From Neocallimastix lanati (nom. inval.) (Eukaryota > Neocallimastigomycota > Neocallimastigomycetes > Neocallimastigales > Neocallimastigaceae), in NCBI GenBank assembly GCA_016946835.1, contig JACVTC010000002.1:582001-646000 (forward strand): DNA of 64,000 nucleotides. The letters are read 5' to 3'. Numbering within the stretch: the stretch's first letter is position 1; every line of letters begins with the position of its first letter. This document shows positions 45,481 to 59,176 of the stretch, one piece after another. The notes under the pieces are model-generated. The model saw only the letters and a list, made by a program, of their open reading frames with translations. It was not told the origin of the DNA and searched no databases. The position numbers and the translations under genes were made by a program.

Positions 45481-47930
45481 TTTTTTTTTGTTTTAACTAT
45501 CCTTCAAAAAACATTTTTATAATTTTCTTTATTAATTTTTTATAATTTTTTTGTCACTTTTTTAAAAAAATATTTTATTACTTTTATTTTCAAAAAATTT
45601 TTTATATTTTATTTGATTTTTTTACATAATTTTTTCATATAAACTTATTAAACCCATTTTTTAAAACAAAAATAGTATTTAATAATTATGAAAAAGTAAT
45701 GGCTTTTAATTCTGTTCTTTAATTTTTTTTTTATTTGGTTTTATTATTTTTAGATATCATTTAATAGTAATTTTAATAGTAATTTTAACATATCATAATA
45801 TAGTAATATATTTTTTATTTTTTTTTTGTTTGTTTTCTATTTTTTGTATTAAACTTTTTTTTGGAAAAATTATTATTTTCCTATAATTCTTTATTTTAAT
45901 TAATAAATCAACTTCAAAAAAAATATTATATAAATATTTATTTCTTAAGTCTTCTTTTTTTTTTCTTCCTTTCAGTTACAAATAATTTTATTTCAATTAT
46001 TAGAACTTATTAAGATCATAGAACAAAAAAGAACAGTTTCTATATTATAAAAATTATAATACTTCAATTATTCAAAATATTATCAATTTTATATCATATT
46101 TACTTCATTTCTATAATATAAAAATTTTTAAGAAAATAAAAATAGTTTCAGGATTATAAAATTCTAGTTCCTTCTCCTTTACTATTTCAATAAAATCATT
46201 CATTTCAGAATAAAAGTAGAATAATTTAGATTTCTTTGCCACACAAAAAATTGAAGAAATTATTTTTCTCGGGTAGTATTTCTTCACTATATAGAGGGTA
46301 TAGGTAACAAAAAACTTTCATATTATTTCTTTACAGGACATTTAAGGGTATCCTTTCTCTTATTTTTCGTTACTTCAACTATGTGCTTTAAAAACTTTTT
46401 TTCTTCTTTCATTTAGAAACTAGTCCATTTTATTGCTTCATATAATAATTTTTTATTCCATTAATTTAAAAATTATTATATAACATTTTTTTAATGTTTT
46501 ATTTAATATATATTTTAACTCCCTTTTTTTTTTTTTTTTTGACTTCTTTAAAAGTGAAGAACAAATATTAGTTCATTTTGATTGTTTTTATATTTTTATT
46601 TTCTATAATAATAAAAAATTATATATATATATATATATTTTTTTTTTAATTAATGAAAAAAAAATTAATATAATTTTTTTTAAAAAAAAAAAAAAAAAAA
46701 TCAGACAATAAAATATATTGATACTAACAAAATATAAATTACATCATTAAAAAATAAAAATAAAACTAATTATAATAATAATAATGAATTAGTTTTACAA
46801 TAATAATGATAATAATATAGTAATAATTTATATACATATTATATAAGTAAACTTTTAAAAGTTTAATTAAAAAAATAAAATTATCAATAATATTAATGAT
46901 TTTATTAAACTTTAAATGAATATTTTTAATTATTTTTATATTTTATATGAAATTTTTATTTAAAAAATGAAATAAAATAAAATAAATAAAATAAAATAAA
47001 ATAAAAAAAAAAAAACATACAAATTATAAAAATAAATTATATTAATAAAAATTCAAACTCATATATAAAAATTGCTAATTATTAATAAATTTAATTTTTA
47101 TATATATCCATATAGCTATATATCATATTTTTATATATTTTTTAAATAAAAACAGAATTATTTTAATAGAAGGTTTTTATTATTTAATAATATAATCCAT
47201 ATTATTATATATCTAAATTATATATATATTTTAAAAGTAATAAAAATTATAAATATATAAAATAATATGAATAGAATATATAAACTATGAATAAACTAAA
47301 AGTTTAATGGTTAACTAAATAATACTAAAATATATATTCTTAAATATTTCTTTTAAGAATAAAGTTTAATAAAATTATGGAATACCTTTATTAATATTTA
47401 TATAAAATTAAAAATAATCATGACATTTATTATTGATATATTATATTATGTATCTAAAAAATAAAAATGTAATCTATAAAAATAAATAACTCATGTATTA
47501 ATTAACAAATTATTATAATTTAAATAAAAATAAAATAAAATATCTAATATTAACATTTTAAAATTTTTATTTCATCAAGCATGAAAAATATGTTAAATTA
47601 AATATGAACTATAATAAATCTTTATGCATAAAATTAAATATTAAAATAAACATTTCACTAATATAATTATCAAATTTCATACAAAATATTATTATTAATT
47701 TTAATAACATAAATTTCTTATAAAACATACATTATATATATATATATTAAACATCAATACCTCCTATAATAACTTTATTATTAATATATAAATCAATATA
47801 TATTAAAAAATTTTTCTAACAAATATTTATTAATTACATTTATCATAACATATTTTAGAATAAACTTCACACTCAAACTTTAACTTTATTTTAATTTTTA
47901 CACTCAATATTTTAAATTAAATATTTAAAA
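45481..47930 (-). repeat. R-unit copy 7
   Basis: TTTTAACTATCCTTCAAAAA at about 45487. Motif with doubled AAAATTACTATT at 45750-45813. MNDFIEIV frame at about 46115-46205. Start block near 46540. Distal part 46700-47930. The 69-codon ORF has its ATG (about 46321) but is broken by one extra base after ENNFF. The spacing from copy 6, once copia 2 is removed, is about 2.46 kb. Confidence 0.85.
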
Positions 47931-50570
47931 TGAAACGTTCAGAAATTCTTTTTTTGTTTTGTTTTAACTATCCTTCAAAAAACATTTTTATAATTTTTTT
48001 ATTAATTTTTTTTAATTTTTTTTATTTGGTCATTTTTTTAAATTTCAATATTTTATTACTTTTTATTTTCAAAATTTTTATATTTTATTTGATTTTATTA
48101 TTTAACTTTTTCATTTAAACTTATTAAACCCATTTTTTAAAACAAAAATAGTATTTAATAATTATGAAAAAAATAATGGCTTTTAATTTTGTTCTTTAAT
48201 TTTTTTTCTATTTGGTTTTATTATTTTTAGATATCATTTAATAGTAATTTTAATAGTAATTTTAACATATCATAATATAGTAATATATTTTTTTTTTTTT
48301 TTTTTTTTTTTTTGTTTTCAATTTTTTATTTTAACAGTTTTTTTAGAAAAATTATTATTTTCCTATAATTCTTAATTTTAATTAATAAATCAACTTCATA
48401 AAAAAAATTATATAAATATTTATTTCTCATGTCTTCTTTTTTTTCTTCCTTTCAGTTACAAATAATTTTATTTCAATTATTCGAACTTATTAAGATCATA
48501 GAACAAAAGAGAACAGTTTCTATATTATAAAAATTATAATACTTCAATTATTCAAAATATTATCAATTTTATATCATATTTACTTCATTTCTATAATATA
48601 AAAATTTTTAAGAAAATAAAAATAGTTTCAGGATTAAAAAATCCCAGTTCCTTCTCCTTTACTATATCAATAAAATCATTCATTTCATAATAAAAGTAGA
48701 ATAATTTAAATTTCTTTGCCACACATAAAATGAAGAAATTATTTTTCTCGGGTAGTATTTCTTCACTATATAGAGGGTATAGGTAACAAAAAACTTTCAT
48801 ATTATTTCTTTACAGGACATTTAAGGGTATCCTTTCTCTTATTTTTCGTTACTTCAACTATGTGCTTTAAAAACTTTTTTTCTTCTTTCATTTAGAAACT
48901 AGTCCATTTTATTGCTTCATATAATAATTTCTTATTCCATTAATTTAAAAATTATTATATAACATTTTTTTAATGTTATATTTAATATATATTTTAACTC
49001 CCTTTTTTTTTTTTTTTTGACTTCTTTAAAAGTAAAAAACAAATATTTGTTCATTTTGATTGTTTTTATATTTTTTTTTTAATAATATAAAATAAAATTA
49101 ATTTTTTTTTCATTAATAAAAAAATTCAGATAATAAAATAAAATATATTGATTTTAACTAAATATTAATTACATCATCAAAAAATAAAAATAAAACTAAT
49201 AATTGTAATAATAATGAATTAGTTTTATAATAATAATGAAAATAATAATAATATAATAATAATTTATTTACATATTATATAAATAAACCTTTAAAAGTTT
49301 AATTAAAAAAATGAAATTTTCAACAATCTTAATGATTTTATTAAACTTTAAATGAATATTTTTAATTATTTTTTATTTTTTTAATAAAAAAAAAAAAAGA
49401 AAAAAAAAAAATAGCATATAAATTATAAAAATATATTATAGTAATATAAATTTAAACTCATTGATAATTTATAAAAATTGCTAATTATTAATCCTTATAA
49501 TTTTATATTCCACATTGATATAAATCAAATTATTTTATATATTTTTAATAAAAACTGAATTATATTTAAGATAAATTATTATTATATATAATTATATTTT
49601 ACAATATATCAAAATTTTATATATTTAAAATAAAAAGTGAATTACTTTTGAGAGAAAGTTGCTATTATTATATAATCCACTTTAATATATATCAAAAAAA
49701 AAAAAAAAGTATATAAAAATATAAAAATATATATTAAAATTATATGAATAGAATATATAATCTATGATTAAATTTAAAAGTTTAATGATTAAATAAACAA
49801 TATAAATTATAAAATAGATATAATCTTAAATATTTATTAAAGATGAAATGATTTTTATTATTAATTTAATAATAAATGTATAATAAATAATTTAATATTT
49901 ACCAACTGAATAAATTTCAATATTTTTATACTATAGTATTAATTTTTTTTTTTATATTTTATTTTTATTTTATTTATTAAGAATATTAATTTTAATAAAA
50001 TTATGGAATACTTTAATTAATATTTATACAAAATTAAAAATAATCATGACATTTTATTATTGATATATTATGTAATATTACTAATAAATAAAAATGTAAT
50101 CTATAAAAATATAAAACTTTTTAATAATTTAAAAATTATTCTTATTTAAATAAAAATATACTTCAGTTAAAAATAAATGTTTAAAATTTTCATTTAAAAG
50201 TGGTGCATACATTAAATCAAATATGCACTTTGAAAAAAAAATATGTATAAAATTGAATATCCATTAAAAAAAATAAAAAAAAACATTTCACTTAATATAG
50301 TTATCAAATTTCATACAAAATATTATTATTAATTTTAGTAACATAAATTTCTTATAAAACATACATTATATATATATATATATTATACATCAATACCTCC
50401 AATAATAAATTTATTATTAATATATAAATCAATATATCAATATATATTAAAAATTTTTTCTAACAAATATTTAATAATTACATTCATCATCATAACATAT
50501 TCCAGAATAAACTTTACACTCAAACTTTATTTTAATTTTTACACTCAATATTTAAATTAAATATTTTAAA
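47931..50570 (-). repeat. R-unit copy 8
   Basis: End block at about 47962, doubled motif at 48227-48289, intact 69-codon ORF at 48591-48800, start block at about 49015, distal part to 50570. An extra 49440-49930 segment, absent from copy 7, makes it longer (2.64 kb). Confidence 0.85.
48591..48800 (-). CDS. R-unit 69-aa ORF, hypothetical
   Basis: ATG at 48800, TAG-type stop at 48591. Sequence runs MKVFCYLYPLYSEEILPEKN, FFILCVAKKFKLFYFYYEMN, DFIDIVKEKELGFFNPETIF and IFLKIFIL. There are hydrophobic stretches in the first half and at the C-terminus and a charged centre. The copy in R-unit 9 differs at one residue (Gly52 to Glu). The C-terminal 31 codons stay open in copies 4, 5, 6 and 7 too, always ending at the same stop. 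No family recognised. It may be the C-terminal exon of a degenerate repeated gene rather than a complete protein. Confidence 0.3.
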   Translation of the reverse strand: MKVFCYLYPLYSEEILPEKNNFFILCVAKKFKLFYFYYEMNDFIDIVKEKELGFFNPETIFIFLKIFIL

Positions 50571-52740
50571 TGGAACGTTTAGAAATCTTTTTTTTTGTTT
50601 TGTTTTAACTATCCTTCAAAAAACATTTTTATAATTTTCTTTATTAATTTTTTATAATTTTTTTGTCACTTTTTTAAAAAATTATTTTATTACTTTTATT
50701 TTCAAAAAATTTTTTATATTTTATTTGATTTTTTTACATAATTTTTTCATATAAACTTATTAAACCCATTTTATAAAACAAAAATAGTATTTAATAATTA
50801 TGAAAAAAATAATGGCTTTTAATTCTGTTCTTTAATTTTTTTTTCTGTTTATTTTTATTATTTTTAGATATCATTTAATAGTAATTTTAACATATCATAA
50901 TATAGTAATATATTTTTTATTTTTTTTTGTTTGTTTTCAATTTTTTGTTTTAAACTCATTTTTAGAAAAATTAATATTTTCCTATAATTCTTTATTTTAA
51001 TTAATAAATCAACTTCAAAAAAAAAAATATTATATAAATATTTATTTCTTAATTAAGTCTTCTTTTTTTCTTCCTTTCAGTTACAAATAATTTTATTTCA
51101 ATTATAAGAACTTATTAAGATCATAGAACAAAAGAGAACAGTTTCTATATTATAAAAATTATAATACTTCAATTATTGAAAATATAATCAATTTTATATC
51201 ATATTTATTTCATTTCTATAATATAAAAATTTTTAAGAAAATAAAAATAGTTTCAGGATTAAAAAATTCCAGTTCCTTCTCCTTTACTATATCAATAAAA
51301 TCATTCATTTCATAATAAAAGTAGAATAATTTAAATTTCTTTGCCACACATAAAATGAAGAAATTATTTTTCTCGGGTAGTATTTCTTCACTATATAGAG
51401 GGTATAGGTAACAAAAAACTTTCATATTATTTCTTTACAGGACATTTAAGGGTATCCTTTCTCTTATTTTTCGTTACTTCAACTATGTGCTTTAAAAACT
51501 TTTTTTCTTCTTTCATTTAGAAACTAGTCCATTTTATTGCTTCATATAATAATTTCTTATTCCATTAATTTAAAAATTATTATATAACATTTTTTTAATG
51601 TTATATTTAATATATATTTTAACTCCCTTTTTTTTTTTTTTTTTTTTTTGACTATTTTAAAAGTGAAGAACAAATATTAGTTCATTTTGATTGTTTTTAT
51701 ATTTTTTTTTTTTCTATAATAATAAAAAATTATATTAATTTTTTTTTATTAATTAAAAAAAAAAAAAAAAATTCAGATAATGAAATATATTGATACTAAC
51801 AAAATATAAATTACATCATCAAAAAATAAAAATAAAACTAATTATAATAATAATGAAATAGTTTTATAAGAATAATGAAAAAAAAGTAATAATAATTATT
51901 TTTATATTATAAAAATAAACTTTTAAAAGTTTAATTAAAAAAATGAAATTAACAACAATCTTTAATAATTTTATTAAACTTTAAATTAATATTTATAATT
52001 ATTTTTATATGAAATTTTTATTTTTTAAATAAAAAAAAATTTTATATCAATTATAAAAATAAATTATATTAATATAAATTCAAACTCATTATTTATATCT
52101 ATAAAAATTATGTTATTAATAATTACATAAAAATAAATTAATAAGCATTAAATTACCACTTGATTAATTATCATTTGATATATTAAATAATCTAAAAATA
52201 ACGTGATATAAAATAAATTTATGTAATATAATATAAAATACATAAAATTAATGTAAACATAAAATTTATAATATAAATTTTATGTTATAAAAATATGTAA
52301 ATAATTTATAAATTAATTTATTTAATTTTAATAATTTTAATTTTTTTATTATATTATATTTTTATTATATTTTTATTATATTTTTATTTTATTTTTATTA
52401 TATTTTTATTATATTTTTATATGTTATAATTATTATAAACATTTTATTATTAATATTATTCTTTTTATAATATTTAACTAAATAAATAATTAATTCTTAT
52501 TATTTTAAAATATTCTATAATTAAAGAGTATTATATAAAAAAATACTTTTTCTTTATATTAATTATTAATAGTAATGTTATAACCAAATCAAATATATTT
52601 TTATAAATAATAGTAGTTTAATAATATTAAAATATGAATTTATATAATTTAGTATTTAAATAAATAAATAAATTTAAATTATAAACAAAATAAATGAATA
52701 AATTATAATATATTAATAAACAAATAATATAACTTCTCCC
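50571..52740 (-). repeat. R-unit copy 9
   Basis: End block at about 50605, single-form motif at 50866-50916, intact 69-codon ORF at 51216-51425, start block at about 51640. The distal block 52050-52330 is shared in reverse complement with 3700-4060 and 32200-32510. TTTTTATTATA minisatellite at 52355-52425. The array ends near 52740 with ACTTCTCCCAATAAGAGA, the counterpart of the TTTTGGGAGAAGC stretch at 32025 in copy 4. Confidence 0.8.
51216..51425 (-). CDS. R-unit 69-aa ORF, second intact copy, hypothetical
   Basis: Same as 48591-48800 except Glu at position 52. ATG at 51425 is preceded by AAATAAT, an A-rich context usual for start codons in such genomes. The nucleotide sequence around it (ACCTATACCCTCTATATAGT, GGACATTTAAGGGTATCC upstream) is also conserved, so conservation may reflect recent duplication rather than selection on protein. 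Confidence 0.3.
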   Translation of the reverse strand: MKVFCYLYPLYSEEILPEKNNFFILCVAKKFKLFYFYYEMNDFIDIVKEKELEFFNPETIFIFLKIFIL

Positions 52741-53396
52741 AATAAGAGAATACAGAACCTGTCTACTTTATCAAAAAATAATAATTATTAATGAATTATT
52801 TTATATATATTTAACATTGTTATAAATCAAATTATTATTTATATTTTAAATAAAAACTGAATTATTTTTAAGAGAATATTCTTATTATATAATCCACATT
52901 CTTTGTTAAAATTTAAGTTTAAATTACATTGAAGTTTTATTTAGGAATTATTAATAATACATACAAAATACACTTAATGGACTATATTTTTATATATTAC
53001 ATTTTTTAAAAAAATACATTATATAAAAGATAAAAATAAAATAATACACTTCTAATGCTTAATTAAATAGATAATTACATTTTAATGTATTAATATTTTT
53101 TAAAAAAAATACATTTTATAATCATAAGATAAAAAATAAAGTGTATGTAAATAATTAAGTAAAAAAAAAATAGTAATATAATTTAAAAAAAAAAAAAAAA
53201 TTAATTTATCATAGAAAATTTAAAGTAATAAAGAATAAAAATAAGTTCAAAAGTTAAAAATATTTCTGTGTAATGTATAATATGTGTAGTAATATGATCA
53301 CCATTAAAATATAAAATAATAAAACAAAGAAATAACATCTTTAAAATAGATAATGTGATATCCACTAAACTCTCCCCTGAACCACATGAAAGATCA
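52741..53396. other. AT-rich spacer
   Basis: No gene. ATTTTTTAAAAAAAATACATT occurs twice (about 53005 and 53095), a short inexact duplication. Confidence 0.5.
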
Positions 53397-54075
53397 TCAA
53401 AAAATTGAATTACATACTATAGGTTCTGTGTTCGGAATTGTGCTGTTAGTAAATATGTATGGATGAGAATTAACAGGACTACTAATTGCACCTTTTCTTT
53501 GCCATATCGGTACGACATCAGCACTCTCGATAATGAAAATGTTTTTACTAAACCTCTCAAAAAGTAAACTCAAAAGAGCTACTGATGATTGGTATTGTAT
53601 TAGTAAGATATTCCCCAAGCCCCACAATATACAGAACAGTAGATTCCTGTGAACTTTTGGCAAGTAGTTCACTTAAATATTACCGTTTTTTCCAGTATCG
53701 AGTTGTAGCTCATCTAAAGCTGAAATTTCACCAAGAAGGAATATACAAATTATCCTGTTTATGAAATTTTCATATTCTAAAAATATTAGAATGGGAAGTA
53801 AATAAGGAAAGATTCCTTATTTTATTGGCAAATAAAATGAAAAGGTCGTCGTCGATAAAATTTAAAGATTTATATCGACATAGAGAAAAAGGAAATCATT
53901 CAAATATCCAATGGATAAAAGATTGATCAACTTTTCCACAGCAAGAGCAGAATTTAGGACGATTGCCAGAAACTCTACCACTTCTGATTACAATAGTGGT
54001 ATTATATTTATAACCAGCTCATAATCTTAATATCCTGTTAAAACCTAAATTTAATCCTTCCTGCTCTCATTTTTA
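53397..54075 (-). pseudogene. LINE-type remnant with zf-RVT CxxC motif
   Basis: A G+C-richer block. The minus strand at 53960-53899 reads RPKFCSCCGKVDQSFIHWIF-E, the zinc-finger motif C-x2-C-(x)n-H that ends LINE reverse transcriptases; it joins logically to the H-W-I-F-x-C-K-E-L start of the fragment at 35073. A minus-strand frame at 53672-53397 (91 codons, no ATG start) reads NLLFCILWGLGNILLIQYQS and so on, and is unassigned. CCCCACAATATACAGAACAG at about 53622 is shared with 59974 (CCCCACAAAATACAGAACAG). Several stops. The block is a composite of LINE pieces. Confidence 0.45.
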
Positions 54076-54117
54076 TTGTTTTACTTTAGTATTGTTTATG
54101 TGTATAAAAAATATATA

Positions 54118-54275
54118 TATATTAAATATAAATAAATTTAATAAAATAATAATAATATTAAATAATAATAATAATAATATTAAATAATAATAATAATAAT
54201 ATTAAATAATAATAATAATAATATTAAATAATAATAATAAATAATAATAATAATAATAATAATTATAATAATAAT
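54118..54275. repeat. AAT-type minisatellite
   Basis: (AATAATAATAATATTAAAT) units about 25-27 bp long in tandem, then pure (AAT)n. Confidence 0.9.
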
Positions 54276-54884
54276 AATTCCATTATTTATTATTTAATTA
54301 TTTATTATTGAATATTTAGTATTTATTAATTTATTTATATTTTAATATGGTATATTTTAATGTGGATTATATAATCTGCACAATAACAATTTCTCATGTA
54401 AAAATAATTCAATTTTTATTTAAGATAGATATAATTTAAAATAAAGAAAATGAAAAGTATAATAAATTATACTTTCATAACATAAGAAGAATGATTTTCT
54501 GTAAATATGTAAAAATAAATTTAAAAATTTAAATTTTCTTTTTTTTTTTTTTTATTTTTTTAACTATCATATAATATATATATAATATTAAAATATTATT
54601 AAGTTTTCTTTTTTTTTTTTTTATTTTTACTTTAAAAAAGTTCAAATGTTAAAGAAAAAAAAAATAATAATAATTTAAAATTTAATTAAAAAACGAAATT
54701 TATGAACAAACACTCCAGAATATCATTAAACTATCAAATTTTTATTAGATTAAAGAAATATTATTATTTATATTTATACTACTAACATTATTTTTTTTTT
54801 TATATATTGACAATGTTTTTTAATATTCAATAATTAATATCAGTTGATTTACTTGAATTTCTAAAGAACAATAAAACTTATATA
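54276..54884. other. AT-rich spacer
   Basis: Poly-T tracts and AT. No gene. Confidence 0.6.
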
Positions 54885-54984
54885 CTTTTATTGTTAGAAA
54901 TAAAAAAAAAAAAAAAGTATAAAAGAAATGAAACTGAACAAAAATTAATTCTTTTCTTAAAAAAGTCAAAGTCAAATTAAATAA

Positions 54985-55026
<42 letters not shown>

Positions 55027-55752
55027 TGTTTTAAATAAATATATATGTTTATATATATATATATAATGACGTTAAAATACTAAAATAATACTAAAATTAA
55101 TTAATACGAAATCATTTTATTAAACAATAAAAATGAGCTAGTTTCTAAATGAAAGAAGGAAAAGTTTGGAGTGAGAAAAGAATAAGCAATAAGGATATCC
55201 CATGTCAGACTACTAAGAAAATAGTATTATTTTTTTTTTTACTATCATCCCCCTAAATTTTTTTTTTTATGGTAAAAAAAAACTTATACTTTTCTTTTAT
55301 TTTTGAAATGATCTTTTTTATTGGAGTAGTAAAGGAAATGGAATATGAATTTCAAATTGTGGAGCCGTTTTTATTTTCTTATTACTTTTTTATATTTTAG
55401 AGAAAAAAAATGAGAATGATATAATGAATTAAATCATTATTTTTATAAGAATATATGAATATCAAGGAAATAAATCAAAATATAATAATTTTTATGAATG
55501 ATTTTGATTTATACAACTATAAAAAAAAAAAGTTCTTTAATAAGTTAAAAAAAAGGGAGACTTATTGAAAGAAAAGGGTACAATTAAATTAATTTCAAAA
55601 ATTAAAATATATATTGGAAAATAATTTTTTATTTTGGAAACTTTAAAAGAAATTTAAAATGAAAATCAAAAATAGATAAAAGAAATTTGTATAAAAAGTA
55701 TTTTACTATATTATAAAATTTTATAATTAATATTAAATCATATACTAAATTA

Positions 55753-55796
<44 letters not shown>

Positions 55797-56030
55797 AAAA
55801 TTCAAAAATAAGATATTTAATCTATATAATTATTGTTAAATACTATTAAAAAAATGGGTTTAATGGATAATATGGAGATTTAAATAATAAATATTTAAGT
55901 ATAAAATTTTTGAAAATAAAAATGTAATATATTAAAAAAAAAAAAATTATTAAAAAATTAAAAACCATTAGATGTTTTTTGAAGGATAGTTAAAAAAAAA
56001 AAAAAAAAAAGAAAAAAAATTTAATTATTC
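54885..56030 (+). repeat. R-unit copy 10 (diverged)
   Basis: Start region AAGTATAAAAGAAATGAAAC with GTCAAAGTCAAA (about 54915-54975), a 50-base poly-A, CTAGTTTCTAAATGAAAGAA at about 55138, a decayed MNDFIEIV-like segment near 55310-55390, TTTTACTATATTATAAAAT at about 55700, AATGGGTTTAATGGA at about 55853, and TTTTTTGAAGGATAGTTAAA at about 55975. It is plus-oriented, opposite to the adjacent copies 6-9. Confidence 0.7.
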
Positions 56031-56950
56031 CATGAAAATTATAATGTTTTATTTTTGTGTTTTATATCAAAATGTAATAACGTGTAAATATTATTAATAT
56101 TATTATTTTTTTTTAAATATTTATGTAAAATTGTTATTGTTTATAGTTTATTAATTACATATGTAATTGTAATATTTACTGATGTATTTGAAATATGCTA
56201 ATTGTTAGTGTTTAATAGAGTTTATTATTTTTATAGGAGTACACTGCATTTTTTATAGAGAAATGGTTAATATAAATATTAATTGAATATTTAAATATAT
56301 AAATTTTATTTTTATTATGAATTATATTTGTATATCTTTTTTTTTCTTATAATTTTCATATGTTTATTCTTATATAATAAAAATTTTTGAGTATTAATAA
56401 TTCTAATTGATATAATTGATATAGTATTTGTATTAACCTTGAACAATTAGATAAATTAGATAAATAGTTTTTTTTTTTTTTTTTTAATTTAATTATAGTA
56501 AAAAAAAAAAAAAAAGCTATCACAAACTCTATAGTTGTATTAACAATTCCATTAATAATAATATATATATTTTAAAAATTATGTAATTCATTATAAACAT
56601 AGTATATTATAAATAAAAATATTGAAAAATTTTCAATTTACTTTTAGATAGTGTTATTTATTATTATATAATATGGTGTAATTTTTATATGTCTTTAAAT
56701 AATAAAAGAAAATATTAAATAAATGAAATAAGTTTTAAAAGACTAAAATATATATTAATATAAATATTTTGATTTAATATGAATAATATAACTATATTTT
56801 CTAAAGAATTAAACAAAGAAAAAAAATTAAATAGATAAAAAAAAATGTTTTATCTTTTGATATATATAATAACAAACATCTTTTATTTAAAGGTGTTCTA
56901 TTATTAATACCAATATATATATATAATATGATAAAAGGTTTGTAACTACG

Positions 56951-56984
<34 letters not shown>

Positions 56985-57267
56985 GAAACAAGCAAATGTT
57001 ACATTCTTTTTATGTTTTTCATACATATATAAATAAGGAATAAGGAATAATTAGAATATTTAAAAAATTTATTATTTTTTTTTATATATATTTTTATTTT
57101 ATGTAACACATTCAGGAAAATTTTATTATATTAATATAAAAAATTAATTTAAACTTTTCACTAGTTTATTTAATTTTTTATTAAACTTCATATATATATA
57201 TATTTAATTTATTATGAGTATATTTTAATTTTTATTATTTCTTTATATTAATTGTAATTAACTTTTT

Positions 57268-57299
<32 letters not shown>

Positions 57300-57436
57300 A
57301 ATTCCATAATGAATTATTATTAATTTTTATTAAACTTTATTATTATTTCTTTTATTTTTCTTAAATATAAAGTTTAAATCTAGTTAATACTATATCTCAA
57401 ATTTAGTAGACATTACTTTTAATAATTAATGCAATA
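56031..57436. other. AT-rich spacer
   Basis: Includes a (TTA)n microsatellite at 56951-56984 and poly-T/poly-A tracts. No gene. Confidence 0.6.
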
Positions 57437-57566
57437 AAATGAAGATGTATTAATTTAAATATTTAAAATTTTTTATAATGTCCATAAATAATAATATTTA
57501 AAAATGAAGATGTATTAATTTAAATATTTAAAATTTTTTATAATGTCCATAAATAATAATATTTAA
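57437..57566. repeat. 65-bp tandem duplication
   Basis: Two adjacent copies starting GAAGATGTATTAATTTAAAT at 57441 and 57506, near-identical. Confidence 0.9.
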
Positions 57567-58470
57567 TAATTTTCACTATTGAATACTGTTAGATTTTTAT
57601 TACACTCAATTTAATTATAAGTCAATTATATATATATATATATATATTTTTTTTTTCAATTATTAATCAATAATGAGTCAAACATAAAAGTTTTTTTTTT
57701 TTTTTGAAAAAAAAAAAAAAATTAAAGTTTATAAATTAATTCATCTAATTTTTTCTTATTATTTTCTTTATTATCATTATTCTTTATTTTTCATTAATAT
57801 TCAATAAAAATAAAATATAGATTTTAAGTGATGATAACATAAATAAAGTAATAATTGATTTATTCCTATTACAAAAGTACTATTTATAGTGCAATATATA
57901 TATGATTTTAAATATAAAAGGAAAAGAAAAGTATCTAAACTTTAAAAATACAATAAAAAAAAAAAGAGAATAAATTATAAAAATACTTTAATAATTATAA
58001 ATATATAATAATAGTATATTTATATATTTATGAAAGTATTGATAAAGATATATATAGAGATTTATATATATTTTGTTATTAATAACAATATAAATATACA
58101 TAGAAGTATATATATTATGTATTAATAGAAATATATATAGAGAATTATATATATTATTAATAAAAATAAAATGAAATAAATAATTAGAATAGAAAAAAAA
58201 ACTAAATACTAAGAATACAATAATAATTTCCATTCCTAAGGAATAAAGGAAAAGGAAAAGGAAGACAGCTACTAATAGTTTATTCTTATTTATGAAATTA
58301 ATTTGCTTGAGTGTTTCCTTATCATTGTATCATATAGTAAAGAAATAAATGTGCCAATTCTTCTTAGGAATAAAAAAGGAAATAATAGAAATAATCATTT
58401 CTATTAGAAGTTCTTCTACTGGAAAGGTTAGACTAATAATGAAATAAAATTTAAAATTAGAAGATGGTAT
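57567..58470. other. AT-rich spacer with a small complex block
   Basis: 58230-58440 contains AAGGAAAAGGAAAAGGAAGA and TTCTTCTACTGGAAAGGTTA. Composition is less AT-biased but no frame or repeat is recognised. Confidence 0.4.
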
Positions 58471-58559
58471 ATTGAACAGAAAAAAAATAAAATAAAAGTT
58501 TTATCTTTTATAAATATGTAAATAGTATTTATAAATAAAAAGATAGAATTATTCGTTTT

Positions 58560-59135
58560 AGATAAAAAAAAAAAAAGTTAAAAAAAAACTTTTTTTCTTC
58601 GTATTTTAATTATTTTATAAATTTTATTTTTATTTAAATTATTTTTAAGAATTTAAAATTATATTTTAAATATATATATTAATGATAGAATGTATCATTT
58701 ATATATAATATGTAAACAATAATAATAGATTTTATATTTAAAAATTATTATAATTAATATAAATTTTAAATAATTAAAAATAATTAAAAAAAAAAAAAAA
58801 AAAAAAAAAAACATAATATGATATTATCATATTTTCATATTGATCAAACAAACATCTTAACACTCTAAATAATATGAAAATTGAAAATTAAAATATAACT
58901 AATGAAATTCAGATTTAAAAAAAAAAAAAAAAAAATTGAGATTTATAGGGAAGTTTTTATTTATTAAAAAAAAACTATAAGCAATAAGCAAAAAGTAAAT
59001 TATTATATATTATGATTTTTTTTTTCAAAAAAAAAAAAAACTTAATATTTTAAAAAAATAATTTATAAATTTAAAAATATATTACTATATTATGATATGT
59101 TAAAATTTTTTGTTAAAAAAATATTTTAAAAAAAT

Positions 59136-59176
<41 letters not shown>

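Noticed and set aside
53397-53672. 91-aa minus-strand ORF as a complete gene
   Set aside because: Starts with GTG, sits in a mosaic of LINE fragments and shows no independent family signature.
57988-58233. 81-aa hydrophobic minus-strand ORF
   Set aside because: An (ATATAT)-type low-complexity reading, repeated IYIY/NIYT strings and no conserved copy. The ORFs at 2548, 47930, 56801, 61572, 63113 and 63324 are rejected for the same reason.
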